64,000 nucleotides of DNA from the NCBI RefSeq assembly GCF_004117055.1, contig NZ_CP026363.1:2286001-2350000 (forward strand). Reading direction: 5' to 3'. The notes under the pieces were generated by a model. The model made no database searches. It was not told the origin of the DNA and worked only from the letters and a program-made list of their open reading frames with translations. The stretch's first letter is position 1, and each line of letters opens with the position of its first letter. A program made the translations under genes and the position numbers. This document shows, in pieces, positions 33,697-42,802 of this stretch. Source of the stretch: Brevibacillus agri. GTDB lineage: Bacteria > Bacillota > Bacilli > Brevibacillales > Brevibacillaceae.

Positions 33697-34500
33697 ATGA
33701 GCGTACATAAATGGTCGGCAAGCGAGCCAAAAGGAGCGGTCGTGCTCGTGCACGGCACGGGAGAGCACCATGGCAGATACGAGCATGTCGCGGCGTTTTT
33801 GAATCAACAAGGATGGGACGTCTACGCGGAAGACTTGCCTGGCTGGGGACGCTCCCCGGGGATCAGGGGGCATGTTGATTCGTTTGACGATTATGTGCAG
33901 CGGGTGCGGGAGTGGACCGTGGCCGCCCTGGAAGACAGCGCAGGCAAACGGCCCGTTTTTTTGCTGGGCCACAGTCTGGGCGGACTGATCGCTACGCGCT
34001 TCGTGCAGCGGGAAAAAGCGGCACACGAGCTGGCGGGACTGGTTTTGACCTCCCCGTGCTTACAGCTAAAGCTGGAGGTGCCCGCCTGGAAGGCGCAGGC
34101 AGCGAGACTGCTGGACCGTTTTTGGCCGACGCTTGCGATTGCAAACGGGATTACGCCTGACATGGTTTCACGGGATGAGGCCGTGCAAGCCGCCTACAAA
34201 AACGATCCGCTCAATTATCCGAAAGTCAGCGTGCGCTGGTTTTTGGAACTGCACAAAGCGATGCAGGCGGCCTGGGAGGAGCGGGAACGGCTTACGGTGC
34301 CTGTGCTGGTGCTGCAGGCGGGCGACGACTCGCTGGTGGATGCAGACGCTGTGGGGCGCTTTACAGAGGGCATCCAGGGGCAGAAGACGTTTCGCCGCTT
34401 TCCGGGCTTGCGCCACGAGGTGCTGAACGAGCCGGAACGCGAGGACGTGCTCAGCCACATGGACAGATGGATGAAAGAGATCGCCCAAAACAAAATGTGA
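33697..34500 (+). CDS. Alpha/beta hydrolase (lysophospholipase/monoacylglycerol lipase-like)
   Basis: The 267-residue protein has the serine-hydrolase features: an oxyanion segment VVLVHGTGEHHGRYEH (about 15-30), the nucleophile elbow GHSLGG (Ser93), an acidic residue in VLQAGDDSLVD near 220, and the catalytic His in LRHEVLNEPE near 250. The HGTGEHHGRY and EDLPGWGRS segments are typical of monoacylglycerol lipase-like enzymes, which act on lysolipids or monoglycerides. It is cytosolic, with no signal peptide. The ATG follows GAGGAGGG. Confidence 0.88.
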   Translation: MSVHKWSASEPKGAVVLVHGTGEHHGRYEHVAAFLNQQGWDVYAEDLPGWGRSPGIRGHVDSFDDYVQRVREWTVAALEDSAGKRPVFLLGHSLGGLIATRFVQREKAAHELAGLVLTSPCLQLKLEVPAWKAQAARLLDRFWPTLAIANGITPDMVSRDEAVQAAYKNDPLNYPKVSVRWFLELHKAMQAAWEERERLTVPVLVLQAGDDSLVDADAVGRFTEGIQGQKTFRRFPGLRHEVLNEPEREDVLSHMDRWMKEIAQNKM

Positions 34501-34536
34501 CATACTAATCGACAAAAGTTGTGTGCAATTACCGTA

Positions 34537-34566
34537 TTGACTCCAAATGGTGTGGCATATTAATAT
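34537..34566 (+). promoter_or_regulatory. Promoter of the SR1-like RNA
   Basis: TTGACT (34537-34542), an 18-base spacer and TAATAT (34561-34566). TGTGGCATATT at 34551-34561 overlaps it and is close to the published CcpN-site consensus (TRTGHYATAYW), one position off. CcpN control is inference from the Bacillus sr1 gene. Confidence 0.5.
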
Positions 34567-34637
34567 AAAAGCATGTTGAATTGAAGAATATGTGACATCA
34601 CATTTCATTTGGAATCACAAATGCGGAGGGGACACAG

Positions 34638-34763
34638 ATGGGAACTATCGTATGTCAGACTTGCGGGACCATCATCGAGCATTTTGAAAGCAACTCAGTG
34701 AAAACGCTTTATGGAGTATGCCATTGCGAGTGCAGACCGGAGCAAAGACAGGAAAAAGAATAG
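34638..34763 (+). CDS. sr1P: GapA-binding peptide SR1P
   Basis: This 41-residue frame starts MGTIVCQTCGTIIEHFES and ends in a charged tail with Cys-rich VCHCECRPE before it. Both the MGTIVCQ start and the two cysteine clusters match the SR1P family. SR1P binds glyceraldehyde-3-phosphate dehydrogenase GapA and, in Bacillus subtilis, promotes its interaction with RNase J1. The ATG has GGAGGGG six bases upstream. Too short for routine gene finders, it is well supported by motif, site, promoter and terminator. Confidence 0.85.
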   Translation: MGTIVCQTCGTIIEHFESNSVKTLYGVCHCECRPEQRQEKE

Positions 34764-34775
34764 CGAAAAACCGTG

Positions 34776-34805
34776 CAGGCCTTTCTACAAAGGCCTGTTT
34801 TTTTT
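34776..34805 (+). terminator. Terminator of the SR1-like RNA
   Basis: The nine-base stem CAGGCCTTT/AAAGGCCTG with a short loop and eight T residues follows the sr1P stop by 12 bases. Confidence 0.88.
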
Positions 34806-34872
34806 GACAACCTTTTCATCTTGGAGGATAATGGAGAAGTGTGAAAATCGTTGCAAAAGGAGGAATTGTTTC

Positions 34873-37014
34873 ATGAAACGTAAGCCCATGCAGGGTTTGC
34901 TGGCCGCCGCATTGCTGGTCACCTCCCTGTGGACCGGGACTCCAGCGTTTGCGAACAGTATCGGACAGGAAATCAAAATAGACGTAAGTCAGCCGGAAGT
35001 TTCCAAAGACGGCTTTGACATTTCCAAGGAATATGCGATCTGGAAGATTGCGGGGGAACAAAAGCTCACCTTGTACAATTTGAGCAAGCAGGCCGAGACG
35101 AAGATCGGCGACAAAAACTCCGACAAGAAAAACCCGCGGGTCGACGGAAAATACGCGGTCTGGATCGACTCTCGCCACGGCGGAGCAGACGTGTATTTGT
35201 ACGACATTGCCAAAGACGAGGAAATTCGCTTGACCAGCGGAAAAGCCGCTGCAGCCGATCTGGAGATCTCGGGGAAAAAGGTCGTTTGGTCCGATAAAAG
35301 CGATGCGGGAACAGACATTTACATGTACGACATCGCGACAGGCGACACAACGCGCGTTTCCACGAGCGGCAAAGCCAGCGATCCGACCGTCAGCGACAGC
35401 TACGTAGCGTGGGAAGACTCCCGCGATGGCAACCCGGACATCTACTACTACGACATCGACAAGCAAAAGGAAGAATTGGCAGCAGGGGGCAAGGCACACC
35501 AGATTGAGCCGAGCCTTTTCAGTGACAAAATCGCCTACGTAAACGGACAGCAGGTTTACGTGTACACCATCGGCACGGGAAGAAACAAGCAGTTGACGGA
35601 TACTTCGACCTCCAAGTCGGGCGTACATATTTACAAAGACACGATCGTCTACCTGGACGATGACGATCTGGCATATCGGGACGCGAGCAAATCTTCCGGC
35701 AAAGAAATCGCGAGCAGCGTGTTCGAGTCGGTGCGTCCGCGCATTTTTGAAGATTACGTCATGTACGCAAAGAGAGACAACGACAAAAAGCTGCGCCTCC
35801 ACATTTATGATCTGGACGAAAGAGCTGACATCGGGCTGGGCGCAACTTCCGGGGAGCCGAGCCAACCGGATGGCTCTGACCGTTACGTAGTGTACGTGAC
35901 AGAGTCGAAAAAGGCAAACTCCGTCGTCCTGTTCGATACGGAAAAAGGGACGAGCAAGGTCATCAGCAAAAGCAGCGCAGACCCGATTCGTCCGGTTGTG
36001 AGCGGCAAGTACGTAGTCTGGTACGATCAGCGGGAAGATGCACTCGTCGCGTACGATATTCGCAAAGGCACGGAAAAGCAGATTACGAACGAAGATGACG
36101 ACCAGCAGCCGAGTGAAAAACTGTATGAGGTCGACGGCAGCAAGCTGTTGTGGGTCAATGTGGATCGCCGCGCCGACCTTATCATCACCGACCTGGCAAC
36201 GGGCAAGGAAGAAGAAATTGCCAGCCTGAGAACCGAGCCGTTAAGTGTAGATATTTACGGCAATTACGCTGCCTGGGTGGAAGAAACAGGCTCGAAAAAG
36301 GCAGACATTTACTTGTACGACATCGAGGAAAGAGACGAGACGGTAATCCGCAAAAACGTGGAAGTACAATCCGCGCAAATCGGAGACGATTTTGTGGTCT
36401 GGAGCGAAAATAGCGGAGGCGCGAAAAACGGTTGGGATTTGTACTACTACAGAATCGATCGTCAACGGACAGAACTGCTGATCCGCTACTCTGAACGCGA
36501 CCAAAAAAATCCGCAAGCTTCCCGCAATATGATTCTTTTTGAAGATAACCGCTTGTCTTCCAAAGAAAAAGATTTTTATTATGAGCTGTACGATGTAGAA
36601 GACCGCTCTTACAGCGATGTGGAGTGGGACGACAATGCTGAGATTTCCAGCCCAAGAATCGGCGGCAATCGCATCGTCTGGATCGACGAGCGCGATGGCA
36701 AACCTGTCGTCTACACGATGGCATTTGCAAGCCCACGGGATGACGATGCCGTAGAGGAGCCAGGTACAGATCCAAAACCGGACCCTGAGCCGGGCGATTA
36801 CAGAGAGTACAAATTGGTTGACTTGATGCTCGACGGCACGCTGGCGGAGAAAATGAACAGTACCGATTTTACCAAAATTGTGTTTGTCTTCTTCCAAGGG
36901 ACAGAGGATGAAATAACAATGCCGCTGATAGAGGCTTTCAACGATAGCAAACGTATGGTTGATTTGTTTAACCAAGCTGGCCTCACCACGATCGACATTC
37001 GATTCTATAAGTAA
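34873..37014 (+). CDS. Secreted beta-propeller repeat protein (TolB-like repeats)
   Basis: The 713-residue product has a signal peptide (residues about 1-29, ending PAFANS) and then a long series of repeats of about 45 residues. Each has a strand like YAVWIDSRHGGADVYLYDI followed by a short turn (for example near 90, 135, 180, 370 and 610). This is the TolB/YncE-like propeller pattern, and the number of repeats suggests two propellers. A Pro/Asp/Glu linker (near 635-645, EEPGTDPKPDPEPGDY) leads to a small C-terminal domain. Likely a surface binding protein; ligand unknown. The ATG follows AAGGAGG. Confidence 0.8.
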   Translation: MKRKPMQGLLAAALLVTSLWTGTPAFANSIGQEIKIDVSQPEVSKDGFDISKEYAIWKIAGEQKLTLYNLSKQAETKIGDKNSDKKNPRVDGKYAVWIDSRHGGADVYLYDIAKDEEIRLTSGKAAAADLEISGKKVVWSDKSDAGTDIYMYDIATGDTTRVSTSGKASDPTVSDSYVAWEDSRDGNPDIYYYDIDKQKEELAAGGKAHQIEPSLFSDKIAYVNGQQVYVYTIGTGRNKQLTDTSTSKSGVHIYKDTIVYLDDDDLAYRDASKSSGKEIASSVFESVRPRIFEDYVMYAKRDNDKKLRLHIYDLDERADIGLGATSGEPSQPDGSDRYVVYVTESKKANSVVLFDTEKGTSKVISKSSADPIRPVVSGKYVVWYDQREDALVAYDIRKGTEKQITNEDDDQQPSEKLYEVDGSKLLWVNVDRRADLIITDLATGKEEEIASLRTEPLSVDIYGNYAAWVEETGSKKADIYLYDIEERDETVIRKNVEVQSAQIGDDFVVWSENSGGAKNGWDLYYYRIDRQRTELLIRYSERDQKNPQASRNMILFEDNRLSSKEKDFYYELYDVEDRSYSDVEWDDNAEISSPRIGGNRIVWIDERDGKPVVYTMAFASPRDDDAVEEPGTDPKPDPEPGDYREYKLVDLMLDGTLAEKMNSTDFTKIVFVFFQGTEDEITMPLIEAFNDSKRMVDLFNQAGLTTIDIRFYK

Positions 37015-37019
37015 ACGAG

Positions 37020-37056
37020 AACAGGCGATTAGGCACAGTCCTAATCGCCTGTTTTT
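37020..37056 (+). terminator. Terminator of the beta-propeller gene
   Basis: The 14-base stem AACAGGCGATTAGG/CCTAATCGCCTGTT is followed by TTTTT, six bases after the stop. It also overlaps the end of the convergent gene. Confidence 0.88.
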
Positions 37057-39083
37057 ACTGTTCCCGTCAAATAAGGCTTCGCCAACACCAGCCCAGCCAA
37101 AAAGAACAAGACCGCTACGTAGGCAGGAAGCAAATGCACAAAATCGACGTACCCGACCGCGAAGTGAATCCCGATGCCAGCAGCGAAGCCGGGGATGCCC
37201 GCGAGAAACAGCGTCCACCATACCCACGCTTCTCCGCGGCGAAAGCCCCAGAGGCTGATGAGCAGCACGGCGAGGCCGTCGGAGACGAGAGCGCCGCCGA
37301 AGCCGGCCCGGTCGTGGGCGATCAGCGGAATCAGCCGTTCGTTAAACGCTTGCAGCATCTCGGCGGACACGCAGAGAAAGACCAGATCGGACGGGACGAA
37401 GACGCCAGTGATCCCGATCAAGGAAATAATCAGCCCAGCTCCGGTCAAAGCAAAGCCGATGACGACAAACAAAAGCTGTCCCCACAAAGCCATTTTCCAC
37501 GTGCGGTCGTTGTGCCGCTCGGGAGGGAGCGCAGGCAAGTGTCTTTTCGCTGGTGTGCGCAAAGCAAGCAGAAACATGGGCAGCAGAAGGAGCGCGAGTA
37601 CGGCATGCATGTAGTCAAAATAGCCGTAGCCAATAAACAGAAAAAAACTGGAAAATCCGACGGCTCCGGAGGCGAGCAGCACAGCGCGCGTCCAGTGAAT
37701 GTCGTGGCGCAAGCCGTGAAAGGAAAGCTGCGCGTAAATGATTCCGATCGAGATCATCGTTCCCGCCAGGCTGATCCGGTCATGCGACATAAAGGAAAGC
37801 AACTGGGGGCTGATCTGTGACAATTGCTCCGCAGACATTTGCAAAAAACGCTCGTCGTACGGGAGGATGACAGTGGATACAGCGACCAGCCAGGCCAATG
37901 CTCCGCCGACGATCATCCCGAGCCCGAGCAGAAGCCCCCACACCCAGGCGGGTAACCAGCGGATGGCACGTGCCTGTCTCGCTGCAGGAGCAGGAGGCAG
38001 TTGTGCCGCTGCGACTTCCGCTGCTGCTTCCGTGCGCTCGCTCTTATTCGCTGGCTCGACAGCCTGACGCGCAGCGCCGGACTGCAAAATCGCTTCATTG
38101 ATTCGTTTGGGCAAGCCCGGACCGGCGTACACAAGGCCGCTGTGCAGTTGCACAAAGTCGGCGCCAGCTTCCAAAAAGGCCAAAGCGTCAGCAGGCTCGA
38201 TGATGCCGCCGGAGCCGATCAGCAGGCAGTCTGGCCAAGTTTGCCTCGTCAGCGCAACCGATCGCAAGGCGGCTTCGCGGGATGGCTTGCCTGTCTGGTA
38301 CAGGGGCGCTGGCGAGTCGCTTGAATCGTGTGGAGCGCTTTTCACGCCCCCCGCAACCATGATCCCATCCAGTCCTGCGTTACGGGCGATTTGCAGCAGC
38401 GAAAGCCACTCTTTTTCCGCTATTCCGGGCGGGAGCGCGAACAGGAGCGGGCGCTCGGTCGCCTGCCGCAGACAGGTCAAATGCTCCTGCCACTGGGCAG
38501 CGCTCCACGGCTCATGTCTTTGGCTGGCGCGGTAGTCCAGCGAAAAAAACGAGCAGTACGGCTGCAGGCGCAAAATCAGTTGCTCTCTTTCAGCGGTCGC
38601 TTCCTTTAGTGCAGCGCCTGGGCGAAATCCCAATCTGGCGCCGAGCGGAATCGCTACAGAGGGGGAGCGGCGCAAGCAGTTTTCGAGAGCGGCGACCCCG
38701 GGATTTTCGAACGGGGCGCTGTATGTAACGGAGAGATTCGTCGTCTTGCGCAAAGTAATACCTGGATCAGACAGCGGCGCAAGCGTAACCGGCCCCAGCT
38801 CGATGTAGCCAAAGCCAAAGCGGGATAGCGCTCCAAGCGCTTTTGCTGCGGGATCAAGCCCTGCTCCCAGGCCGACTGGAGTCGGAAAACGCAAACCCCT
38901 GACCGTTTTGGACAAAGCGGCAGGCGGCTGCATGTGCCCCATCAGCTCGATAACGGAAGTGCCACCGGGCAGCTTCGCCAATGTGCCGATGGCAGCGAGC
39001 GTGAAGCTGCCTGCGCGCTTTGGCGGCATGAGAAAAAGCAGCGGTTTAAACAACGTCTGGTACGACCAGTCTGGCATTCGCAT
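37041..39083 (-). CDS. Dihydroorotate dehydrogenase-like protein fused to a polytopic membrane domain
   Basis: The product of about 680 residues has two parts. Residues about 10-330 resemble class 2 (quinone) dihydroorotate dehydrogenase: TPVGLGAGLDPAAKALGALS, FGFGYIELGPVTL, and FMN-phosphate segments GSGGIIEPADALAFLEAGAD and VQLHSGLVYAGPGL. A low-complexity Ala/Pro linker (about 345-370) leads to about eight membrane helices (about 380-680). The usual catalytic NVSSPNT-type segment is replaced by SLDYRASQ, so orotate chemistry is doubtful. The start lies in a cluster of ATGs after AGGAAGG; I chose 39083. No pyrimidine genes are nearby. Confidence 0.75.
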   Translation of the reverse strand: MRMPDWSYQTLFKPLLFLMPPKRAGSFTLAAIGTLAKLPGGTSVIELMGHMQPPAALSKTVRGLRFPTPVGLGAGLDPAAKALGALSRFGFGYIELGPVTLAPLSDPGITLRKTTNLSVTYSAPFENPGVAALENCLRRSPSVAIPLGARLGFRPGAALKEATAEREQLILRLQPYCSFFSLDYRASQRHEPWSAAQWQEHLTCLRQATERPLLFALPPGIAEKEWLSLLQIARNAGLDGIMVAGGVKSAPHDSSDSPAPLYQTGKPSREAALRSVALTRQTWPDCLLIGSGGIIEPADALAFLEAGADFVQLHSGLVYAGPGLPKRINEAILQSGAARQAVEPANKSERTEAAAEVAAAQLPPAPAARQARAIRWLPAWVWGLLLGLGMIVGGALAWLVAVSTVILPYDERFLQMSAEQLSQISPQLLSFMSHDRISLAGTMISIGIIYAQLSFHGLRHDIHWTRAVLLASGAVGFSSFFLFIGYGYFDYMHAVLALLLLPMFLLALRTPAKRHLPALPPERHNDRTWKMALWGQLLFVVIGFALTGAGLIISLIGITGVFVPSDLVFLCVSAEMLQAFNERLIPLIAHDRAGFGGALVSDGLAVLLISLWGFRRGEAWVWWTLFLAGIPGFAAGIGIHFAVGYVDFVHLLPAYVAVLFFLAGLVLAKPYLTGTVKTGD

Positions 39084-39157
39084 CATCACCTTCCTGATTT
39101 TTCCCATTTCTATCTTAGCTCAAAAGGTTCAGGCAATACATGCCCAAATCATGAAAG

Positions 39158-39191
39158 AAGCCGTTGCCTTCGAAAAAGAGGCAACGGCTTT
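39158..39191 (-). terminator. Terminator of speA
   Basis: The ten-base stem AGCCGTTGCC with its complement lies 17 bases after the speA stop on the minus strand. It is followed by only a weak T stretch (TTCTTTC). Confidence 0.6.
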
Positions 39192-39207
39192 GCGCGCAAT
39201 GAGGGGC

Positions 39208-40680
39208 TTACCCCGAAATCGCGGTTTGTCTTTTGATGACTTTGATCGTTTTTAACGACTCATCCTCTGGACCTTGGACGGGCAGTCCGACGCGGATGTT
39301 TTCCTGGATGTACGCGATGTTCTCCTCAGTGATGACCTCGCCTGGCAGGAAAATCGGAATCCCTGGCGGATACACCATGATGAACTCCGTAGTGACGCGG
39401 CCTGCGGCTTCCACGAGCGGGATGGTTTCCGTCTCTGCATAAAAAGCATCGCGCGGCGTCGTGGACAGCACCGGAATGTTCGGCAAGGAAATGGTCGGCT
39501 TTTCTTCTGCCTGCACGTGGGCAAACTCCACGGACAGCTCGCGCAGCGCGTTGACGAGCGCGTGAATGGATTCTTCGGTGTCCCCTGCCGTGACAAAACA
39601 GAGAATGTTGTACAGGTCGCTCATTTCCACTTCGATGTTGTACTTGTCGCGCAGCCAGTTTTCCACTTCCCAGCCGGTAATGCCCAGATCGCGGACGTGG
39701 ATCAAAAGCTTGGTCGGGTCCATGGCAAAAGTCGCCGGCTTTCCGAGTATTTCTTTGCCTACGCAGTAAATGCGCGGGATGTCGTTGATGAGGTCGCGGG
39801 CCTTGTTCGCCAGCTTCATCGCCTGGTCGGCCAGCATCTTGCCGTTGAGCGCCAGATGTTGGCGGGCCATATCGAGCGAAGCCAGGAAAATGTAAGAGGT
39901 CGACGTCGTCGTGAGCATGCTCAGCACTGTTTTGACGCGATCTACATCTACGAGGCCCTCGCGCACGTTCAGGATGGATGTCTGGGTCAGCGAGCCGCCC
40001 AGCTTGTGTACGCTCGTCGCTGCCATGTCAGCTCCGGCCTGCATGGCGGAAATCGGCAAGTCCTCATGGAAGTGAATGTGCACGCCATGCGCCTCGTCCA
40101 CCAGGACCGGAATTTCGTAATTGTGCGCGGTTCGCACGATCTCGCGCAAGTCTCCGGCAATGCCGAAGTAAGTAGGGTTGATGACGAGCAGAGCCGCAGC
40201 GTCAGGGTGGGCTTCCAATGCTTTTTGCACGGATTTCACTGTAATCCCGTGGGAGATGCCCAGACGCTCGTCCATCGCCGGATGAATGAAAATCGGTACC
40301 GCTCCGGCGAAAATAATCGCCGACATGACAGATTTATGCACGTTTCTCGGCACGATGATTTTGTCGCCAGGGCTGCACGTCGCCATAATCATCGCCATAA
40401 TCGCGCCGCTTGTTCCTTGGACGGAGAAAAATGTATGGTCAGCGCCGAACGCTTCGGCTGCCAATTCCTGCGCTTCTTTAATCATCGCCTTCGGATGGTG
40501 CAAGTCATCCAGTGGCGCAATGTTAATGAGGTCTATCGAGAGAGCATTCTCCCCGATGAACTCGCGAAATGCCGGATGCATGCCCATACCTTTCTTATGG
40601 CCCGGAATGTGAAATTGAATCGGGTTCCGGTTGGCGTGCTCCAACAACCCGCTGAACAAAGGAGTTTTCATTTGTCTCAC
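39208..40680 (-). CDS. speA: Arginine decarboxylase SpeA (Orn/Lys/Arg decarboxylase family)
   Basis: The 490-residue PLP enzyme matches the short Orn/Lys/Arg decarboxylases of Bacillales: IQFHIPGHKKGMGMHP at 21-36, FFSVQGTSGAIMAMI near 84-98, VDEAHGVHIHFHEDLP near 194-209, and the PLP lysine in TSVHKLGGS (Lys226). It makes agmatine from arginine, the first step toward putrescine and spermidine. A lysine decarboxylase role cannot be excluded from sequence alone. The start is GTG with GAGG eight bases before it. With speD 5 kb away it covers two steps of spermidine synthesis. Confidence 0.88.
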   Translation of the reverse strand: MRQMKTPLFSGLLEHANRNPIQFHIPGHKKGMGMHPAFREFIGENALSIDLINIAPLDDLHHPKAMIKEAQELAAEAFGADHTFFSVQGTSGAIMAMIMATCSPGDKIIVPRNVHKSVMSAIIFAGAVPIFIHPAMDERLGISHGITVKSVQKALEAHPDAAALLVINPTYFGIAGDLREIVRTAHNYEIPVLVDEAHGVHIHFHEDLPISAMQAGADMAATSVHKLGGSLTQTSILNVREGLVDVDRVKTVLSMLTTTSTSYIFLASLDMARQHLALNGKMLADQAMKLANKARDLINDIPRIYCVGKEILGKPATFAMDPTKLLIHVRDLGITGWEVENWLRDKYNIEVEMSDLYNILCFVTAGDTEESIHALVNALRELSVEFAHVQAEEKPTISLPNIPVLSTTPRDAFYAETETIPLVEAAGRVTTEFIMVYPPGIPIFLPGEVITEENIAYIQENIRVGLPVQGPEDESLKTIKVIKRQTAISG

Positions 40681-40840
40681 TACGATCGCCTCACTTTACG
40701 AATCAAGAATAAAGGGGAAAAACAAATTGAGTATAGCAAAATAGGGGGGGAAAGCAAGCGAATTTTTATTCATATTCGCGTGTGGCAGCAGGAGTTTTCC
40801 CCGCTTGCCGAGAAGCTTAACAAAAACGGGGGGGATGGAG

Positions 40841-41803
40841 ATGAAAACAAAAGTAACCGAGCTGTTGCAAATCAAATATCCGGTGGTGCAGGGCGGATTG
40901 GCCTATCTAGCATACGCAGAACTGGCCGCCGCTGTGTCAAACGCAGGCGGACTCGGACAAGTCACGGCGATGTCGCTTTCGTCGGCAGAAGCGCTGCGCG
41001 AAGAAATTCGCAAGGTGCGCGAGCTGACAGACAAGCCGTTTGGCGTCAATTTCGCGATTGGGCAATACAATCGGCCGTATGAAGAAGCATTGGAGGTCGC
41101 CATCGAAGAGAAAGTAGCCGCCATCTCTGTGACCGGAGGCAATCCTGAGCCGCTCCTGCGCCGACTCGACGGCCATCCGATCAAAAAGCTGGTGCTGGTC
41201 GCGTCCGTGCGGCAAGCGCAAAAAGCGGAGGCGATCGGGGCAGACGCCGTCATGGCTGTCGGCCAGGAAGGCGGAGGCCATCTGGGCCGGGACGACATCG
41301 GGACGTTTGTGCTCATTCCGCGCGTTGTGGACTCCGTCCGCATTCCGGTGCTGGCCAGCGGCGGGATTGGCGATGGACGCGGAATCCTCGCTGCGCTCGC
41401 GCTCGGCGCGGAAGGCGTGGAGATGGGCACCCGGTTCATCGCGACCAAGGAGTGCGTCCACGCCCACGAAGCGTACAAGGAAGCTTTGCTGAAAGGAACC
41501 GAACAAGATACGGCTGTCATCAAAAGAACGCTGGGAGCGCCGGCGAGGGTTGTGCGCACGCCAGGCTCTGACCGCATTTTGCAAATGGAAAAAGAAGGCG
41601 CCGGCTATGAAGAGCTGAAAAGCTTCATCAGCGGCGAAAATAATCGCACCTTCATCTACGAAGGCGACCGTGAGCACGGCTTTGGCTGGGCAGGCCAGGT
41701 CATCGGCCTGATTTCGGACATCCCTTCCGTTCAGGAACTGTTCGAGCGGATGTTCCGGGAGGCGGAAAGCGGCGTTCAGCGGCTGAATGCCATTCGCGGC
41801 TAA
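40841..41803 (+). CDS. FMN-dependent nitronate monooxygenase/FabK-like protein
   Basis: The 320-residue TIM-barrel protein belongs to the NMO/FabK group: YPVVQGGLAYLAYAELAAAV at the N-terminus, NAGGLGQVTAMS, PFGVNFAIGQ, the FMN-phosphate segments GQEGGGHLG and VLASGGIGDGRGILAAL, and GVEMGTRFIAT. It either oxidises nitronates or reduces enoyl-ACP. The features do not decide this; FabK is usually within a fatty-acid cluster, which is absent here, so nitronate monooxygenase is somewhat more likely. The ATG at 40841 has a G-run at good spacing; an ATG six bases earlier lies inside that site. Confidence 0.82.
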   Translation: MKTKVTELLQIKYPVVQGGLAYLAYAELAAAVSNAGGLGQVTAMSLSSAEALREEIRKVRELTDKPFGVNFAIGQYNRPYEEALEVAIEEKVAAISVTGGNPEPLLRRLDGHPIKKLVLVASVRQAQKAEAIGADAVMAVGQEGGGHLGRDDIGTFVLIPRVVDSVRIPVLASGGIGDGRGILAALALGAEGVEMGTRFIATKECVHAHEAYKEALLKGTEQDTAVIKRTLGAPARVVRTPGSDRILQMEKEGAGYEELKSFISGENNRTFIYEGDREHGFGWAGQVIGLISDIPSVQELFERMFREAESGVQRLNAIRG

Positions 41804-41862
41804 AAGAGAGGCGCTTCCTTTTCCTCTAGGATGCCCCGCACGGTGACGGTATGCCAAAAAAC

Positions 41863-41909
41863 AAAAGAACAGGCAAGCGCTTTTCAAAAGAAAGCGGACC
41901 TGTTCTTTT
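41863..41909. terminator. Terminator between the NMO-like gene and yktB
   Basis: The 11-base stem AAAAGAACAGG/CCTGTTCTTTT, with an inner AT-rich hairpin, is flanked by T-rich sequence on both strands and separates convergent genes. Confidence 0.75.
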
Positions 41910-41951
41910 GCATATATCTTTAGCAAATGCCAGGGAGGCGATTAGGAAAGC

Positions 41952-42578
41952 TTAACGACCGATTGTGTACAGCTTGCTGAGAACGGCAAACGTGTTTTCG
42001 AGTTGTCCCAAAAGCGCCTGCGGATCAGCAAGCACCGGATCGTGACGATCAATGGTCAAGCCGCAGAGCAGCTCCGCTTTTTTCACTTGCGCCAGCCTGT
42101 CCACCAGCTTTTTCACACCGGCTTTGCCCAGCTCCGCCTGGGAAGTGCTGTCGGGCGCGGTGTGATCGGGCGACCAGTGGAAATAATCGGGCACCAGCGT
42201 CATGATTTCGTCGAGATGCTCGCTGAATGATTGACTGATCTGGGCCTTGGCCGGAGCTTCGTAAATGACGGCATACCAGACGAACAGATGCGTTTGCCAC
42301 AGGCCGATTTGAAAATGCGGATGCTTTTTGTACCCGCGTTTGTCATTGGCCCAGGCGACCCACGTATCTGCTGGCGGGTTTACGGTGCGGCGGGCATGCT
42401 TGGCTACGTGGTAAAACATCTCATCGCCGGTTGCGGCCGACAAAATGGGCGCAAAATGGTGGCCAAGCGCTTCAAGCTTGGGGCGAATCACGGTCTTGAT
42501 TGCGTCCATCCGCTGGTCGAGTCCATCAACGGCAAAAACGTCAAAATCTTCTTGGCGAAAGCCGGAAAACGCAGTCAT
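41952..42578 (-). CDS. yktB: DUF1054-family protein YktB
   Basis: The 208-residue product matches the DUF1054/YktB family: FSGFRQEDFDVFAVDGLDQR at the start, WVAWANDKRGYKKHPHFQIG near 73-92, and LWQTHLFVWYAVIYE near 93-107. It is a cytosolic protein of unknown role; a crystal structure exists for the Bacillus protein but gives no function that I can cite safely. The ATG has GAGGTG eight bases before it. It is monocistronic. Confidence 0.85.
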   Translation of the reverse strand: MTAFSGFRQEDFDVFAVDGLDQRMDAIKTVIRPKLEALGHHFAPILSAATGDEMFYHVAKHARRTVNPPADTWVAWANDKRGYKKHPHFQIGLWQTHLFVWYAVIYEAPAKAQISQSFSEHLDEIMTLVPDYFHWSPDHTAPDSTSQAELGKAGVKKLVDRLAQVKKAELLCGLTIDRHDPVLADPQALLGQLENTFAVLSKLYTIGR

Positions 42579-42802
42579 GGAACAAACACCTCATTTATCA
42601 TGATCGAACGCCACGTATAAAGAAAAGGGCGAACGTCCTTGTCAAGGGAGCTTGGAATCCTCCATATGATATCATACCACGCAGGAAAAAAATACTTGCC
42701 GGGATATGAATAGCAAAACCGAAGCGTGAATAATATGATATACCACTCACTCCCTTACAGCCGAAACGAAATCTGAGTATTCTGTCAACGGGAGGAGCCA
42801 GG

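Larger units (their letters stand above)
34573..34805 (+). ncRNA. SR1-like dual-function RNA
   Basis: A short independent transcript is framed by the promoter at 34537-34566 and the terminator at 34776-34805. It encodes an SR1P-like peptide. In Bacillus subtilis, SR1 both base-pairs with ahrC mRNA and encodes SR1P, which binds GapA. Only the peptide-coding function is visible here; base-pairing targets cannot be read from this window. Confidence 0.65.
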
